From positions 1 to 63,805 of the forward strand of contig SVEJ01000013.1 of assembly GCA_015057435.1 (NCBI GenBank): a stretch of DNA of 63,805 nucleotides, in the 5' to 3' direction. Each line of letters begins with the position of its first letter. Within the stretch, counting starts at the first letter, position 1. The DNA comes from Lachnospiraceae bacterium (GTDB lineage: Bacteria > Bacillota > Clostridia > Lachnospirales > Lachnospiraceae). The translations under genes and the position numbers were made by a program. Below are positions 27,273 to 37,152 of this stretch, piece after piece. A model generated the notes under the pieces. That model worked only from the letters and a program-made list of their open reading frames with translations, was not told the DNA's origin and ran no database searches.

Positions 27273-27938
27273 TCACAGCGCAAACTGCTCTTTCACATAT
27301 TCCATCGCCTCAAACAATGATGGCACAATCACTTCTGAAAGTTTTTCCATCTCATCTGTTGGTTCCGCCAAATCGGGCACCATTATCGGTCGCAATCCAC
27401 CTGTATGTGCTGCACGAATTCCATTATAGGAATCTTCAATTGCAAATGCTTCACCCGGTTTTACACCAAGCAATTCACACGCTTTCAAAAAAATCTCCGG
27501 GTCCGGCTTACTGTGTGTCACCATATCACCGCATACAATCTCGTCGAAGAAATCAAGAATTCCTGCGTAAGAAAGTTCCCATTTTACAACCTGTTCTCGG
27601 GTTGAAGATGCAAGTGCGACGCAAACATTTCTCTCCCGCAAAAAAGTCAATATCGCAACAACACCCGGTTTCATAACAAGTGCACCTTCTCTTGCACGCT
27701 TATGATACAGGTCCGACATTTCCTGTTTATAGGTGTCGTAAGGAAAATCTTTGCCATAATGCTCCAAAAAAATATCTCTTGTCGCAACCCTGTTAAGACC
27801 AAGACATTTTTTACATAGCATTTCTATATCAGGGATTCCATACTTGTCGGCCGTTTCGACCCAACATTCCACAACAAGCTTTTCAGAATCAAATATAACA
27901 CCATCCATATCAAAGACAACTGCTTTTTTCTCTGTCAT
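27273..27938 (-). CDS. HAD-superfamily phosphatase (beta-phosphoglucomutase/phosphatase-like)
   Basis: A 221-residue HAD subfamily I protein. Motif I is VFDMDGVIFDSE (nucleophile Asp and acid Asp), motif II ALASSTREQV, motif III Lys in THSKPDPEIF, and motif IV AIEDSYNGIRAA. The helical cap between motifs I and II is the type seen in sugar-phosphate phosphatases and beta-phosphoglucomutase; substrate cannot be assigned. It lies 15 bp downstream of the patatin gene and may share its transcript. Confidence 0.9.
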   Translation of the reverse strand: MTEKKAVVFDMDGVIFDSEKLVVECWVETADKYGIPDIEMLCKKCLGLNRVATRDIFLEHYGKDFPYDTYKQEMSDLYHKRAREGALVMKPGVVAILTFLRERNVCVALASSTREQVVKWELSYAGILDFFDEIVCGDMVTHSKPDPEIFLKACELLGVKPGEAFAIEDSYNGIRAAHTGGLRPIMVPDLAEPTDEMEKLSEVIVPSLFEAMEYVKEQFAL

Positions 27939-27953
27939 AATCTATCCTCATTC

Positions 27954-28802
27954 TTATTCCGTTCCAAGATATGCCTTAAGTTCATTGATGCATGCAGTGC
28001 AATCCGCAACACCAAGATCATACATCTCCTGCAACTTATTCTCATCACGTTCAATTCGGTCAATCGCTACCGTTCTTGACGGACGAATCACAAAAATTTC
28101 TTTCTTGTTCTCCATATCAATAATCTTTTCTACCGTCGCATTATAATTCTTATGACGATTCATCACCGTATCAACAAAAGCCTTATACTTACGATATACA
28201 AACTTATATAATCCCGCATGGGAAGCCGGTTTTTTCCGATAATCTAACGGTCTGGTCAATACAACTATAATTTTATCATATCCCATTTTCATCATCTGCT
28301 CTATCGGAATGCTGTCTGAAACACCGCCATCAAGATACTTCTTACCGTCAATCTCGACAATCTTAGAAACAAGTGGCATTGCCGATGTTGCACGTAACAC
28401 TTCCATCTCATCAAAGAGATTATGAAGCTTTACATATTCAGGTTTACCCGTTTCCACATTTGTAAGTGTTGCATAGAAATCTACGCCTGACTGTTCAAAT
28501 GTTGCCTGGTCGAATACATCTAACTTCTGTGGCACAGTATAATACGCAAAATCCTTATTAATAATATTACCTGTCTTAAAAAATGACGACCATCCCATAT
28601 ATCGTTTGTCATTTGCAAAGCGCTTATTATAGCGAATCACACGTCCTTTTTGCTTAGACGGATAATTCACACCGAACAACACGCCCGCAGAAACACCAAT
28701 AATTCCGTCTACTGCGATTTCTTCATCTAAAAACACATCCAGCACGCCGCCTGTGTACATACCACGCATAGCGCCGCCTTCTAACACCAAACCTACTCGC
28801 AT
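27954..28802 (-). CDS. Patatin-like phospholipase
   Basis: A 282-residue serine acyl hydrolase of the bacterial YjjU-like group. Seen are the oxyanion-hole loop LEGGAMRGMYTGG, the nucleophile elbow GVSAG (Ser38) and the catalytic Asp in YLDGGVSDSIPI (Asp158), forming the usual Ser-Asp dyad. No signal peptide is present, so it is probably cytoplasmic and acts on membrane lipid. It lies 52 bp downstream of the four-gene conserved-unknown locus and upstream of the HAD gene. Confidence 0.92.
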   Translation of the reverse strand: MRVGLVLEGGAMRGMYTGGVLDVFLDEEIAVDGIIGVSAGVLFGVNYPSKQKGRVIRYNKRFANDKRYMGWSSFFKTGNIINKDFAYYTVPQKLDVFDQATFEQSGVDFYATLTNVETGKPEYVKLHNLFDEMEVLRATSAMPLVSKIVEIDGKKYLDGGVSDSIPIEQMMKMGYDKIIVVLTRPLDYRKKPASHAGLYKFVYRKYKAFVDTVMNRHKNYNATVEKIIDMENKKEIFVIRPSRTVAIDRIERDENKLQEMYDLGVADCTACINELKAYLGTE

Positions 28803-28854
28803 CTTCTAATCATCCTCTATTATTTATTAAAAATCATCACTTTGCAAACTTCTA

Positions 28855-30036
28855 TCATTGCAAATTAATATGATATAATTCTAATTCCCGCTTCACCTGA
28901 TTGCGCAACGACGGATCTGCTTTCAACATTTCCTTAATATCCTTAAGACCTGAAAGACGCAAATCTTCATTATACGCAATCAATTCTCGTAGCTTTTGCC
29001 TTCTAACATTCAAAGAATGTTTTACCTCTACCATCTCTCTGGCATCAATCAAAGCCAAAGACTGTTTCGCCCAGATATCCGGGTCTTTCACACCGTACGA
29101 GAATAATAGTTTCGTAAGTGCATCCGAAAATTCACGAAGATCTCCTGTCGTTCTCTGATACTTGCGTACTTCATCAACCATAATCAAATATTGTTCATAC
29201 AGATATTCAAGTTCACGCAAACTCTTTATCTTATATTTCCCATAAAGATACTCCAACGTCGATGTGTTGTTAATGTACTTAATCTTCACCTTATTAAGGA
29301 GATTGATTGCACGATTCTCCCTGATTTCAGACATCTTGAACTCATATGATAGCTTGCGATAATTGACCACCACCAATGCAGTCATAGACAAGACAACAAG
29401 TAACATCAAAAGAATCGGAATTAACAACGTATTCTTTGTAAGCCATCCGACAACTGCAAGCGTCAAAACAAGTAATGCTGAAACCGTTCCAAAAACAATT
29501 AAAAACAGACGCAATTTGCTCTGCTGTTCCTCAATCGAAGCCTGAATATATTCCTGAGAATTCTTCTCACCTTCTAGATGTTTCATGTCGCGTTTAATCT
29601 TCATATCCATATCTTCGAGATCCTTCAGCTGTAAAAAAACCTCACTGAGTTCTTTTTCCATCCCCTGAATCATACGGAAATTCTCATCACTAATTCTGTC
29701 ATCCGAATGCAGAAACTGTGTTGTTTCATTCTCTAAGAATGCAATCTTTTTTGCAATATCAAGCACTTCTTTTCTCACAGCATCCGGAAGCTCTTCAATT
29801 GTCTGTATGTCAGTAAAATACGATGTAACCATCTCATATTCCACGCGCAACTCTTCCATCTGATACGTTGCTTCGACAATCTGGTCACATTTGAAAACCA
29901 CATCATCACCCGGAGCATTCTCCTGCATTTTCTTTTCCTGTTTCGCTAAGAAGCTGTCAATACTCTCATATTCAAATGTCTCTTCGGTAACTTCTGTCTT
30001 TGTAAAAAGCTCCTTTACCGTATCTAATAATTTCAT
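28855..30036 (-). CDS. Membrane-embedded coiled-coil protein of unknown function
   Basis: A 393-residue protein with long charged helical stretches on both sides of two closely spaced membrane helices (about residues 180-200 and 205-227: FGTVSALLVLTLAVVGWL and LIPILLMLLVVLSMTALVVV). This gives a hairpin membrane anchor with both coiled-coil arms on the same, presumably cytoplasmic, side. No enzyme motif is seen. GGAG and spacing support the start. It is the fourth gene of the locus that begins at 35788 and may dock the other products at the membrane. Confidence 0.75.
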   Translation of the reverse strand: MKLLDTVKELFTKTEVTEETFEYESIDSFLAKQEKKMQENAPGDDVVFKCDQIVEATYQMEELRVEYEMVTSYFTDIQTIEELPDAVRKEVLDIAKKIAFLENETTQFLHSDDRISDENFRMIQGMEKELSEVFLQLKDLEDMDMKIKRDMKHLEGEKNSQEYIQASIEEQQSKLRLFLIVFGTVSALLVLTLAVVGWLTKNTLLIPILLMLLVVLSMTALVVVNYRKLSYEFKMSEIRENRAINLLNKVKIKYINNTSTLEYLYGKYKIKSLRELEYLYEQYLIMVDEVRKYQRTTGDLREFSDALTKLLFSYGVKDPDIWAKQSLALIDAREMVEVKHSLNVRRQKLRELIAYNEDLRLSGLKDIKEMLKADPSLRNQVKRELELYHINLQ

Positions 30037-30064
30037 ATCGTTGCTCCTTAATCGTATCCTCTTT

Positions 30065-30898
30065 CTATACTATCTGCTCCCGGAATTCCTTCTTCAGCTT
30101 TTCAACCACTGTATCCATACGTTTATTAAAATCCGTCAGATTATTCTTCTCGTAATGGAACATCGCCTTTTCCATTCGATGATAAAGCGGTGATCCTTTC
30201 ACATCCTGTGTTGCATCATCAATCGCATCATAGATGCCATCAAGAAATTCCAAAACTTCGTATTGTTTTGCTGCAGTCTCTACTTCCGCACGGGATTTCA
30301 TCGTTGCCATCAACAACAGATATTGGTAGATGGAATCTTTGTTACCCGTCAGCATATATGCTTTTTTATAAGACTTCATCGCTTCTTCTAATTCAAAATA
30401 ATTCGCCAACGCAACTGCTCTGTTATGATAAATAGCACCTAAAAAAGACGCATCATTCATATCAGGATACTGATCAATTATCTCGTCATATACGCTGCAA
30501 GCTTTCACATACTTGCGATAGCGAAGGAAACCATCTGCTTGTTTCTTCCGAAAACGTGGTGCACTCAATCCTTTCATTCTTTCTATCTGCAAAATGAATT
30601 CTTTTACTTCCGGTATTGTATAAAAATCCTTGTGTGTCAAAATTGTAGTAAGAAGATCCGTTAGGTCTGTCGTCTCCTTTTCTTTTACTACACGAAGCTT
30701 CAACGCAAGATCTTCCATTCCTAATTCTTTCTCAATCCAGTCAAACATCTTTTTTCCAACATATTCTTCTGAAATCAGAGCGATATTATTATAGACATAA
30801 TAACAAAGTTCCTCATAAGAAAATACTTCAATCTTGGTGTTCGGAAAAATGTATGAAGTTGTTGCCGGCTTTGTATCACAAAGTATTACTCTTGCCAT
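30065..30898 (-). CDS. TPR-like helical protein of unknown function
   Basis: A 277-residue soluble helical protein. The middle has a pattern of paired helices reminiscent of tetratricopeptide repeats (AIYHNRAVALANYFELEEAM and SYKKAYMLTGNKDSIYQYLL). The N terminus begins ARVILCDTKPATTSY. No catalytic motif is present. AGGAG supports the ATG at 30898. It lies between the Hsp70-fold gene (32 bp upstream) and the membrane coiled-coil gene (28 bp downstream), so it probably acts as an adaptor in the same complex; this is inference. Confidence 0.75.
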   Translation of the reverse strand: MARVILCDTKPATTSYIFPNTKIEVFSYEELCYYVYNNIALISEEYVGKKMFDWIEKELGMEDLALKLRVVKEKETTDLTDLLTTILTHKDFYTIPEVKEFILQIERMKGLSAPRFRKKQADGFLRYRKYVKACSVYDEIIDQYPDMNDASFLGAIYHNRAVALANYFELEEAMKSYKKAYMLTGNKDSIYQYLLLMATMKSRAEVETAAKQYEVLEFLDGIYDAIDDATQDVKGSPLYHRMEKAMFHYEKNNLTDFNKRMDTVVEKLKKEFREQIV

Positions 30899-30930
30899 AG
30901 TATCTCCTCTTTCTTATCCCTCGTATTCTC

Positions 30931-32190
30931 TCAAGAACCAATCGAAAAATCTTTTCTGTATATCTTATTCGTTGTCGGATAAATGCTACCAAAACCCATA
31001 TCTCGAATAATAATCGCACCCATTTTCTCATCATACAATTCGACAGACAACGATAGCTTAGTCGTCTTAGGTGGTCTCTTTGGCAACCCGTGTATTTCAA
31101 TGACTTCCTTAATTACATCTTTGGAAATCTTGTCCTTGTAAATCATCTCAACACGGTTCGTGTCATCTAAGAACAAGGTGACCGTTCCGTTCATGTTGTA
31201 CCATTCTTTTCCACCGATTGCAATCGGGCAAAAACGATTACGGCCGTCCACTTCTCCCACACTTACACCAATATCAAACGGTATGCTGCCGGCAGATAAG
31301 AAGATACAATCTTTTCCTTCTTCATATGCGCCAAATCTTGCATGATAGCAGGCGCCTTTCGTATATATATTCTGCCCCATGAACACTCTTCGTCCCTCGC
31401 ACAAAACCTTGGTTGCTTCTTCAATCCATTGGTCGTTAAATCCCGGACCCGTAAGATAAACAGTCGAAATATATGTTTCTTTCATACGCGTTCTTGCCAG
31501 TTCAGCAAAATGCTTATCCAACCATTCCACGTCTTCAAACAACATCTTGTACGACATATCTTCTCTCATGTTCTCATGACTGATAGAGTAAATCTGTGTT
31601 TTCCCTTGATAACGCTTATCAATGCGATAATAATCCATTCCTTCTGTTCCATACTCAAACATCGAGACACTGTTCGTACGAAGCTTGTCATCCTGTCGCA
31701 TCACATATTGATAAAATGCATTCTCATGGCTCATCACATGAAACGAATCACGTGACAGGTGCAGTTCTTTTCTAAGCTGCCCTAATGTCTTATACACAAT
31801 CGGATGATACTTTTCTAGCGTAATTGTAATTCCTTTCAAGAGATATTCCTGTGAACGCGAAAGAAAATCCTCAATATGTGTCTTTAACATAATAAGCAAC
31901 AACACCTCATACGTATAAGATGCACCGTCAATCACTACATGATTGGCTGAATCAATGTTAGCAAGAACATCTTCCACAATTGTGCCTTCTTTTTGAAAAC
32001 GCACAGCACTTACATTATTACCCACATACCATTTCTTTTCCGTCGGAGCATAGAACATAACATTAGGAAGCTGATATGTTTCCGAATTATGCAATTGATA
32101 AATCGATTCCGGTTCCTTCTTATCTTCTCTGAAAAAACTTAACTGTATGTTTTTTTTGCAAAGATCCAAACCAATATAAATATCTTTCAC
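30931..32190 (-). CDS. Hsp70/actin-fold protein, DUF5716-like
   Basis: About 419 residues. Several spots match the actin/Hsp70 ATPase outline: DIYIGLDLCKKNIQLSF at the start (phosphate-1), SMFEYGTEGMDYYRI in the middle (phosphate-2 position, but lacking the usual DxGGGT), and TVYLTGPGFNDQW with NIYTKGACYHA (adenosine motif and its follow-on helix). The phosphate-2 change suggests weakened or altered ATP use. The assignment to DUF5716 is from recall of the family and the neighbouring DUF5717-like gene, not a search. AGAGGAG fits a GTG start at 32190 better than the ATG at 32214. Confidence 0.75.
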   Translation of the reverse strand: MKDIYIGLDLCKKNIQLSFFREDKKEPESIYQLHNSETYQLPNVMFYAPTEKKWYVGNNVSAVRFQKEGTIVEDVLANIDSANHVVIDGASYTYEVLLLIMLKTHIEDFLSRSQEYLLKGITITLEKYHPIVYKTLGQLRKELHLSRDSFHVMSHENAFYQYVMRQDDKLRTNSVSMFEYGTEGMDYYRIDKRYQGKTQIYSISHENMREDMSYKMLFEDVEWLDKHFAELARTRMKETYISTVYLTGPGFNDQWIEEATKVLCEGRRVFMGQNIYTKGACYHARFGAYEEGKDCIFLSAGSIPFDIGVSVGEVDGRNRFCPIAIGGKEWYNMNGTVTLFLDDTNRVEMIYKDKISKDVIKEVIEIHGLPKRPPKTTKLSLSVELYDEKMGAIIIRDMGFGSIYPTTNKIYRKDFSIGS

Positions 32191-32215
32191 GTTCCATTCT
32201 CCTCTTTCGTTCATT

Positions 32216-35200
32216 CTAATCCATCAGACTCAAGTTCTCTTCAACAATCGCGGACAACTTAAGATAGTGATCAATCTTATTAATCAGCATCTGATTCTCA
32301 CCAATTTCCTGATTAACAAGCATCGAATTGAGCATTTCAAAACGGTTTTCATATGCTTCCGTTTCTCCCTTTGCCTTCATTCCTTCACTTTCATATATTT
32401 TCGTTACCTGTTCCATTCCATCCGGCATCCGGTACAGAAGATTCTCACCATGGAACAGTACAAACTCTTTCATGTAATACCCCGGTAAAACTTCTATCAT
32501 TCTCGCTTTCTTGGTATATTCCGGTTTTTCCACACCGGACTGAATACCATATTCGAACGTAATGTGCATACCTGCTTTTCCCTTTGTCACAACGTATGTC
32601 ATAAGGAATAAGTCTTTCGGTAACTTGATGTATTTTTTGAAGCCTCTAAAGAACGGCAACATAATACCGCGTTTCAAAAAACTTTCTACTTGTTGCTTAA
32701 TCCATGTAAGCTCCTCTTCCTCAAGCTTCACTTTTCTACTCAAGAACAAAAGCAATGCAGCATAGCACATGTCATCATCCCAATCACCGGAAAGCATCTG
32801 CGCGTACAACGTTACAAAGAAATCTTCCGGAATTTCCTTTTCTTCTACAAGATACGCAAATGATGCACGTTTCAAAAATGCTTTCATAACCATTCCGTGC
32901 TTTCTCTTTTTCGCATACGTTGCAAAAACCTTGAATATGTCGCTGTGCCATTTTTCTGTGTACAGCGTTTCGCACAGAATATTCTCTTCTAACATCTCAA
33001 GTCGTGTCAATCTGCTATTCGCACGTTTCCACAACTTAATCATATCTTTAATGCAGCTTTGGTAGTGATCCACCAGATAGCTTAGCACAACCGCCGAATC
33101 CTGACCCAATCGATACAAATGTGCCGCAATAGAAATCAACATTTCTTCATTCTCGTACTGCGGAACTTCCTTTACTTTTTCTACTAACTTCACGAGATGT
33201 TCCGGAGCAACACCCTGGTAACCATATCGTTTGATTGCATCATATGCTTTATCATACAACTTACATTGTATGAGATAATTCATATACTCTACGCCACGCT
33301 TAGAAGACACATATTGCATATCTACACGATCAAGGTAACTTCGTAAAATCTCAGTATCCTGTTGTTCGTGATAATATCGTACAATGCCATAGATTGCCTG
33401 TTGCTTTGTCTCTACGCTGATTTCTTCGAACGCAAGTAAATCTCTTGCAATATTCACTTCTTTGGCTTTTGTAGCTTCATACGCACGAAGCGCTCCATAC
33501 TGATAAAGTACATAGCGATAATCATCGTTGGCATATTGCCCGAGAATCTCCATATATTCTTCTTCATCCACAAGCTTTTCCAACTTGTACGGAATCGTAC
33601 TCACATAGCGGTTCTTGTCCTCATCTACAAGCGAAATCACTGCAGATTCCGTAATCATATCTACGTATGCCACATGATTCACAACCGGAACAATCTCTTC
33701 TTTTTCCAATTCCTTATGTGCAACCACAACTGCGACAATCTTATCATTAGAAACTGTGAGTTTGCGTTTAAAAATCACATTAACTATACTTGCAGCAAAA
33801 TGAGGTGTCACCGTCTGAGGTGTCAAAAACTCACTGTACAACACCGACAGATCGTCACTCATATTGCCTTTTACAATCTGTCCTTCCATAAATGCCGTCA
33901 TATTCGGAAGGTAGTCTTCATACTGACCAAGATACTGTCTCTGATTAGAAACAACATTCGCATACAAGTATGCATATTCTTTGTCTGTCAACGTACTCTT
34001 ATAATTAAAGTATCGAAGTACCGAATCCGGAATCAGATCATAGTAGTTCTTGTCCATACTGCGCAGATAATTTTCCTGAATCCCAACAATCTTATAACCA
34101 CACTTAATACCTTCAAGATAATACGGATGATAGATCTTTTCAATCTTGCCCCCTTTTATCAGGAGACTACAGATTATCTGTATAATCTCAGGCTTTTTAT
34201 GTACATCATAAAGCATTGCAAGCAACGAAAATACACGCTTTGAAAATGTCTTCTCACGCGCTGCCAACTGCAAAAATTCCGTCTCTGCTTCTTTGCTTAG
34301 ATAATGATTCTTAAGGCCAAATTTGACCGCAGCTAATTCCACCGGCGTCAACTTCTTCAAAAGCATCGGATCTCTATTAATAAGATCGCAGACCTCTATT
34401 GCAAGAATCGGGCTCTCATAACCACCCATATACAATCCTTCAATCTGCGTAAACAACCATTGTTTGTCTTTTTGATATCTTTCATCAAGATGAATGAGTA
34501 ACCAAAAGTAGAAAAGTTTCTCATCTTCTTTTTCCAATGCCTTTTCTATTTCCTGACATGCTTTCACAATCAATCTTACATCTTTTGACAGCAAGGCTTT
34601 CAGGTACATGGAATAACATCTCTGCTCCTGTCCCTTCATCGCCGGATCCATATCCACTTCCATACGGCGAATCTCCTGGCGTGCGTTGTCTTCCTGTCCT
34701 GCAAGAATACTCATATGAATCATGCCCAACTTATAAATTCCGACACTTGGATCGATGCTGATTAACTTCTGTAAAGAGTCCCTTGTATTCTCAACAAAAG
34801 ACATTAATGAAACCAAGCCTACTCTATAATCCAGGTAATTGTGCAAAAGCGCAGCAATCTCCATCTTACGAACCTTATGGTCATGATTACGATGAACAAG
34901 AATCCGATTCGCCTCTTCAGGTTTCTTAATCGCAATCTGAACCATAATCTGCTGGTATGTATTCTCCAAAACAATGGTACCACTCGTTGTCTCGTTCTCA
35001 TCCAGGTATTCAGGGTCCAACGTATAAGTAAGCTGATACGTATCTCCCAGAAAATCCATACTGCATATTCTGTCCTTAGAAAGCGTAATAAACTTCGCAT
35101 CTGTATGTACATTCAGATTACCGTATCCCCATGTGCTCTTTTTCAAAGTTAAAATGTGTTCTTCGCGCATCTTTGGGAAATTATATTGAAAACGATCATG

Positions 35201-35788
35201 TTCCACTTGTATTGTAAGCGCGCGTTTTTTGTGTATATATACCAAAAACTCCTCTAATGCCAGATTCTTATCAAGGGATACACGTAGACTTCTGTACGCT
35301 TGCAAGTATTCTTCATTGCCTTGTAACAATGTATTTGCAAATTCATCAGAACAAAAAATCTGTAATGCTTTCTCCCAATCTTCTTCCGCGAGTGCAGAGA
35401 ATTTCATAAGGTCTTCTAAAGCAAATCCGTTGACATCAATAAATGGTGCAACAATCTCTATGTTATAAGGAATTTCTTTCTCTAAACCGTTCCCGATCAA
35501 ATGCAATTTGCCTTCATAAATCGTACCACGCTTTTTATTGCCTGCGTCAAATGAAAATGTAATCTCACATTTTTTACCAATGATACTGTGGTCATTCAGG
35601 CACAACAAATAAGCATCATCATACACCATCATCTTCACCGGCACATCATTATCTGATGTCACTTCGATACTTCCCGTGTACATGCTACCTGCTTCAATCT
35701 TTAATTGCAAATAATTCTTCGATAGGGACACACTTGGATAATCAACAAAAAAGTCTCCCTTTGCATATTGTTCTACCTTACTCTTCAT
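32216..35788 (-). CDS. Giant cytoplasmic Ig-like plus helical-repeat protein, DUF5717-like
   Basis: About 1190 residues with no signal peptide or membrane helix. The N-terminal about 320 residues look like two beta-sandwich modules around a helical insert (IEAGSMYTGSIEVTSDNDVP and TSGTIVLENTYQQIMVQIAI). The rest is almost all helical and resembles degenerate TPR or HEAT arrays. It opens the locus and is followed, 25 bp after its stop, by the Hsp70-fold gene. GGAG selects the ATG at 35788. The DUF5717 label rests on length, layout and neighbour. Function is unknown; the design suggests a large scaffold or client-binding partner. Confidence 0.75.
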   Translation of the reverse strand: MKSKVEQYAKGDFFVDYPSVSLSKNYLQLKIEAGSMYTGSIEVTSDNDVPVKMMVYDDAYLLCLNDHSIIGKKCEITFSFDAGNKKRGTIYEGKLHLIGNGLEKEIPYNIEIVAPFIDVNGFALEDLMKFSALAEEDWEKALQIFCSDEFANTLLQGNEEYLQAYRSLRVSLDKNLALEEFLVYIHKKRALTIQVEHDRFQYNFPKMREEHILTLKKSTWGYGNLNVHTDAKFITLSKDRICSMDFLGDTYQLTYTLDPEYLDENETTSGTIVLENTYQQIMVQIAIKKPEEANRILVHRNHDHKVRKMEIAALLHNYLDYRVGLVSLMSFVENTRDSLQKLISIDPSVGIYKLGMIHMSILAGQEDNARQEIRRMEVDMDPAMKGQEQRCYSMYLKALLSKDVRLIVKACQEIEKALEKEDEKLFYFWLLIHLDERYQKDKQWLFTQIEGLYMGGYESPILAIEVCDLINRDPMLLKKLTPVELAAVKFGLKNHYLSKEAETEFLQLAAREKTFSKRVFSLLAMLYDVHKKPEIIQIICSLLIKGGKIEKIYHPYYLEGIKCGYKIVGIQENYLRSMDKNYYDLIPDSVLRYFNYKSTLTDKEYAYLYANVVSNQRQYLGQYEDYLPNMTAFMEGQIVKGNMSDDLSVLYSEFLTPQTVTPHFAASIVNVIFKRKLTVSNDKIVAVVVAHKELEKEEIVPVVNHVAYVDMITESAVISLVDEDKNRYVSTIPYKLEKLVDEEEYMEILGQYANDDYRYVLYQYGALRAYEATKAKEVNIARDLLAFEEISVETKQQAIYGIVRYYHEQQDTEILRSYLDRVDMQYVSSKRGVEYMNYLIQCKLYDKAYDAIKRYGYQGVAPEHLVKLVEKVKEVPQYENEEMLISIAAHLYRLGQDSAVVLSYLVDHYQSCIKDMIKLWKRANSRLTRLEMLEENILCETLYTEKWHSDIFKVFATYAKKRKHGMVMKAFLKRASFAYLVEEKEIPEDFFVTLYAQMLSGDWDDDMCYAALLLFLSRKVKLEEEELTWIKQQVESFLKRGIMLPFFRGFKKYIKLPKDLFLMTYVVTKGKAGMHITFEYGIQSGVEKPEYTKKARMIEVLPGYYMKEFVLFHGENLLYRMPDGMEQVTKIYESEGMKAKGETEAYENRFEMLNSMLVNQEIGENQMLINKIDHYLKLSAIVEENLSLMD

Positions 35789-35979
35789 CGTAACTCCACA
35801 CATACCTTTCGTATGTTATTCTTATTCTTCTTGATGTTTTATTACAGAAAGTGTTATAATTACCGTATTAGTTATTCAAAGTGAATATTTCACGACACTA
35901 TAACTCTTTGATTATATCAAATTTTGATTCACAATGAAAGAACAAATAGCAATTACACTATAGAAAGAAGGGTAATTTT

Positions 35980-37071
35980 ATGGGGAATGTACAAAATGTA
36001 TTTCACGGAAGTGACATTGAAGCAATTGCAGAACGTTATCACATGGATAAACATTCCATTATTCCATACGCTTCGAATGTTAATCCATTAGGATTTTCAC
36101 CAAAGGCACGTGAAGCTTTGCTCGAGAATGTAGATGCAATCAGTTCTTATCCGGATAGGGATTATGTTTCGCTACGTCAGTCTATTTCAAAATATTGCGG
36201 TTGTCTTCCTGATCAACTAATTCTAGGAAACGGCACATCCGACTTAATTCGTCTGACATTCGAAACAATTTCTCCGAAAAAGACGTTGATTGTTGGTCCG
36301 ACTTACGCAGAATACGAGAGAACTGCCAAGATTTTTAACAGCGAAGTAGATACCTATATGTTAAAGAATCTTGACGATTTCGAAATGGATGTTGACATGT
36401 TTTTGAAAGCACTCAATGAAACCATAGAGATGCTGATTATCTGCAATCCTAATAATCCAACCGGCAAAGCGTTAACAAGAGACCAGATGGATACCATTTT
36501 GAAACGTTGTATGGAATTAGAAATTTTTGTCATGGTAGACGAGACATATGTAGAGTTTGTCAAAGATGTAGATAAGATTTCTTCGATTGCTCTCACAAGA
36601 AAGTATGATAATCTGATTGTACTAAGAGGTGTATCTAAGTTCTTCGCCGCACCGGGACTTCGTCTTGGCTATGCAATCACTGGCAATGAGGATTTCTTAG
36701 AAGCAACAGCGAACAACAAAGTTCCTTGGAATATTAATTCCTATGCTTCAGTAGCCGGCGTCATGTTTGAAGACGAGAAATACATTAATCTTTCAAAGAG
36801 CTTAATACATACAGAACGCAACCTCATTTTCTCTGCATTAAGCAGTAGAAAAACGATTAAAGTATTCAAACCGGAAGCCAACTTCGTTCTGATCAAGCTA
36901 TTAAAAGAAGGACAGACTGCAGGAGAAGTTTTTGATTATTGTATTCAGAAGGGATTAATGATTCGAGACTGTACAGATTATGAAGGCCTCGGTGAACAAT
37001 ATGTTCGTTTCTGTTTCTTAAAACCGGAACAGAACGACTTCATGGTAAACACAATCTTAGAGATTGTATAG
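35980..37071 (+). CDS. PLP-dependent aminotransferase, histidinol-phosphate aminotransferase/CobD-like
   Basis: A 363-residue fold-type I enzyme. Seen are GNGTSDLIRL (cofactor phosphate region), CNPNNPTGK, VDETYVEF (Asp that pairs with the pyridine) and the Schiff-base Lys in GVSKFFAAPGLRLGY. The motif set fits HisC and threonine-phosphate decarboxylase relatives. Neither histidine nor cobalamin genes are beside it, so the substrate is open. The start has a GAAGGG site. It is on the plus strand, divergent from the DUF5717-like gene and convergent with the phosphosugar mutase gene. Confidence 0.88.
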   Translation: MGNVQNVFHGSDIEAIAERYHMDKHSIIPYASNVNPLGFSPKAREALLENVDAISSYPDRDYVSLRQSISKYCGCLPDQLILGNGTSDLIRLTFETISPKKTLIVGPTYAEYERTAKIFNSEVDTYMLKNLDDFEMDVDMFLKALNETIEMLIICNPNNPTGKALTRDQMDTILKRCMELEIFVMVDETYVEFVKDVDKISSIALTRKYDNLIVLRGVSKFFAAPGLRLGYAITGNEDFLEATANNKVPWNINSYASVAGVMFEDEKYINLSKSLIHTERNLIFSALSSRKTIKVFKPEANFVLIKLLKEGQTAGEVFDYCIQKGLMIRDCTDYEGLGEQYVRFCFLKPEQNDFMVNTILEIV

Positions 37072-37099
37072 TCGTATCGATAATAATGAAGCAAAACAA

Positions 37100-37126
37100 A
37101 AGCGAAAGCCACAACGGCTTTCGCTT
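37100..37126. terminator. Bidirectional rho-independent terminator
   Basis: An 11-bp stem (37100-37110 with 37116-37126, core GCGAAAGCC) and a 5-nt loop. A T-run follows on the plus strand and an A-run precedes it, giving TTTTGTTTT on the minus strand. It serves the convergent aminotransferase and phosphosugar mutase genes. Confidence 0.9.
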
Positions 37127-37152
37127 TTTCTTATGACAATTCTTACAATTGC

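Noticed and set aside
33536-34243. 235-codon plus-strand frame inside the DUF5717-like gene
   Set aside because: His/Ile/Asn-rich composition of a reverse-strand shadow, lies entirely within the giant gene and has no start signals.
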